DNA of 7,698 nucleotides from Kiritimatiellota bacterium (GTDB taxonomy: Bacteria > Verrucomicrobiota > Kiritimatiellia > JAAZAB01), in contig VSJD01000287.1 of the NCBI GenBank assembly GCA_008636095.1, positions 1-7,698 of the forward strand, written 5' to 3'. Below the pieces are notes generated by a model that saw only the letters and a program-made list of their open reading frames with translations, was not told the DNA's origin and ran no database searches. Position 1 is the stretch's first letter. Each line of letters starts with the position of its first letter. Shown piece after piece: positions 7,442 to 7,698 of the stretch. The position numbers and the translations under genes are program-made.

Positions 7442-7622
7442 TGGCGAATCTTACCGCTACGAAGGGCCCCTGACGCTCCAAGCGTTTCTTGAACGCTGGA
7501 GCGCCGGAACCCGCATGGTTGCCGTAGTCAATGATGAAGTTATCGGCCGGCAGAAGGTCGGCGACGTCATCCTGCGCGAAGGGGATCGGATCGAGTTGAT
7601 CAGCCTTGCGGGAGGGGGATGA
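7422..7622 (+). CDS. ThiS/MoaD-like sulfur carrier protein
   Basis: This is a 66-residue beta-grasp protein of normal ThiS length. It begins ITLTVNGES (2-10), has the central VAVVNDEVIGR strand-turn (33-43) and ends LREGDRIELISLAGGG (51-66). The C-terminal Gly-Gly-Gly is the functional feature: in the family a ThiF/MoeB-type enzyme adenylates the terminal Gly, which then carries sulfur as a thiocarboxylate. The pathway served could be thiamin thiazole formation, or Cys/homocysteine synthesis as described for CysO and Wolinella HcyS. No thiamin gene such as thiG or thiH is visible, and a Cys/Met PLP enzyme lies upstream, so the amino-acid route is a reasonable alternative; I therefore give no symbol. 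The start lies 20 bp inside the pump gene in another frame, with an AAAGGTG site, and no promoter of its own is seen. Its stop overlaps or abuts the adenylyltransferase gene. Confidence 0.9.
   Translation: MITLTVNGESYRYEGPLTLQAFLERWSAGTRMVAVVNDEVIGRQKVGDVILREGDRIELISLAGGG
7611..7618 (+). promoter_or_regulatory. Ribosome binding site made of the carrier's Gly codons
   Basis: GGAGGGGG serves both as the three terminal Gly codons of the ThiS-like protein and as the apparent Shine-Dalgarno sequence of the following gene. Its spacing favours the ATG at 7625 over the one at 7619. Confidence 0.6.
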
Positions 7623-7624
7623 GT

Positions 7625-7698
7625 ATGGAATTATTGGGCCAAGAGCAGTCCCCGCGTTATGCGCGTCAACTTGCCTTGCCGGAAATCGGTGCGGCGGG
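7625..7698 (+). CDS. ThiF/MoeB/HesA-family adenylyltransferase (5' end only)
   Basis: The reading frame is open to the right edge and encodes about 24 residues. The segment SPRYARQLALPEIG (residues 9-22) matches the N-terminal RY.RQ..LPEIG signature of E1-like enzymes that adenylate the C-terminus of ThiS/MoaD carriers. Its position directly after a ThiS-like gene makes it the obvious activating partner. The nucleotide-binding and zinc-binding parts lie beyond the window, so ThiF, MoeB and HesA-like members cannot be separated. Two in-frame ATGs exist: 7619, which overlaps the carrier stop as ATGA, and 7625. GGAGG at 7611-7615 lies 9 nt before 7625 but only 3 nt before 7619, so 7625 is preferred. 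Confidence 0.82.
   Translation, partial: MELLGQEQSPRYARQLALPEIGAA

Noticed and set aside
7422..7622. Sulfur carrier as a MoaD (molybdopterin) subunit
   Set aside because: The length of 66 residues and the IGRQK...EGDRIELISLAGGG pattern fit ThiS better than MoaD, which is usually about 80 residues; no molybdopterin gene is visible. Not fully excluded.
1..7698. CRISPR arrays, tRNA or rRNA genes, insertion sequences
   Set aside because: No regularly spaced repeats, no tRNA-like cloverleaf, no rRNA motifs and no transposase or terminal inverted repeats were seen on either strand.

Overview
This window holds a copper/silver-type tripartite efflux operon (outer membrane channel, periplasmic adaptor, RND pump) set between genes of sulfur metabolism. 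All supported genes lie on the + strand. The organism is a Gram-negative bacterium: the CusCBA-like machine needs two membranes, and the channel protein has a Sec signal peptide. Base composition is moderately GC-rich, with an AT-rich intergenic gap. The PP-loop protein and the pairing of a ThiS-like carrier with a ThiF/MoeB-like protein suggest an anaerobic lineage such as the PVC group or a deltaproteobacterium. That placement is an impression, not a measurement.

Layout. Positions 1-147 are the 3' end of a gamma-family PLP enzyme of Cys/Met metabolism. After 33 bp comes a PP-loop ATPase (181-1278) related to tRNA-thiolating enzymes, with a very strong ribosome binding site. A 182-bp intergenic gap (1279-1460) holds weak promoter candidates but no clear terminator. 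Then follow a CusC/CzcC-like channel (1461-2765), a CusB-like adaptor with two metal-binding modules (2762-4165, ATGA overlap with the channel gene) and a CusA-like pump (4169-7441). A ThiS-like sulfur carrier (7422-7622) starts inside the last 20 bases of the pump gene. The 5' end of a ThiF/MoeB/HesA-family gene runs off the right edge.

How they work together. The three efflux proteins should form a trans-envelope pump. The pump keeps the three Met positions and the membrane proton-relay residues of E. coli CusA, which points to Cu(I)/Ag(I). The ThiS-like protein ends in Gly-Gly-Gly, and its partner would adenylate it so that it can carry sulfur as a thiocarboxylate. The carrier could feed thiamin, Cys or Met synthesis, the last perhaps through the upstream PLP enzyme. 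The notable point is the fusion of the two themes: the carrier gene has no visible promoter and overlaps the pump gene, so metal efflux and sulfur-carrier expression look co-transcribed and translationally coupled. No metal-sensing regulator and no CusF-like chaperone is visible.
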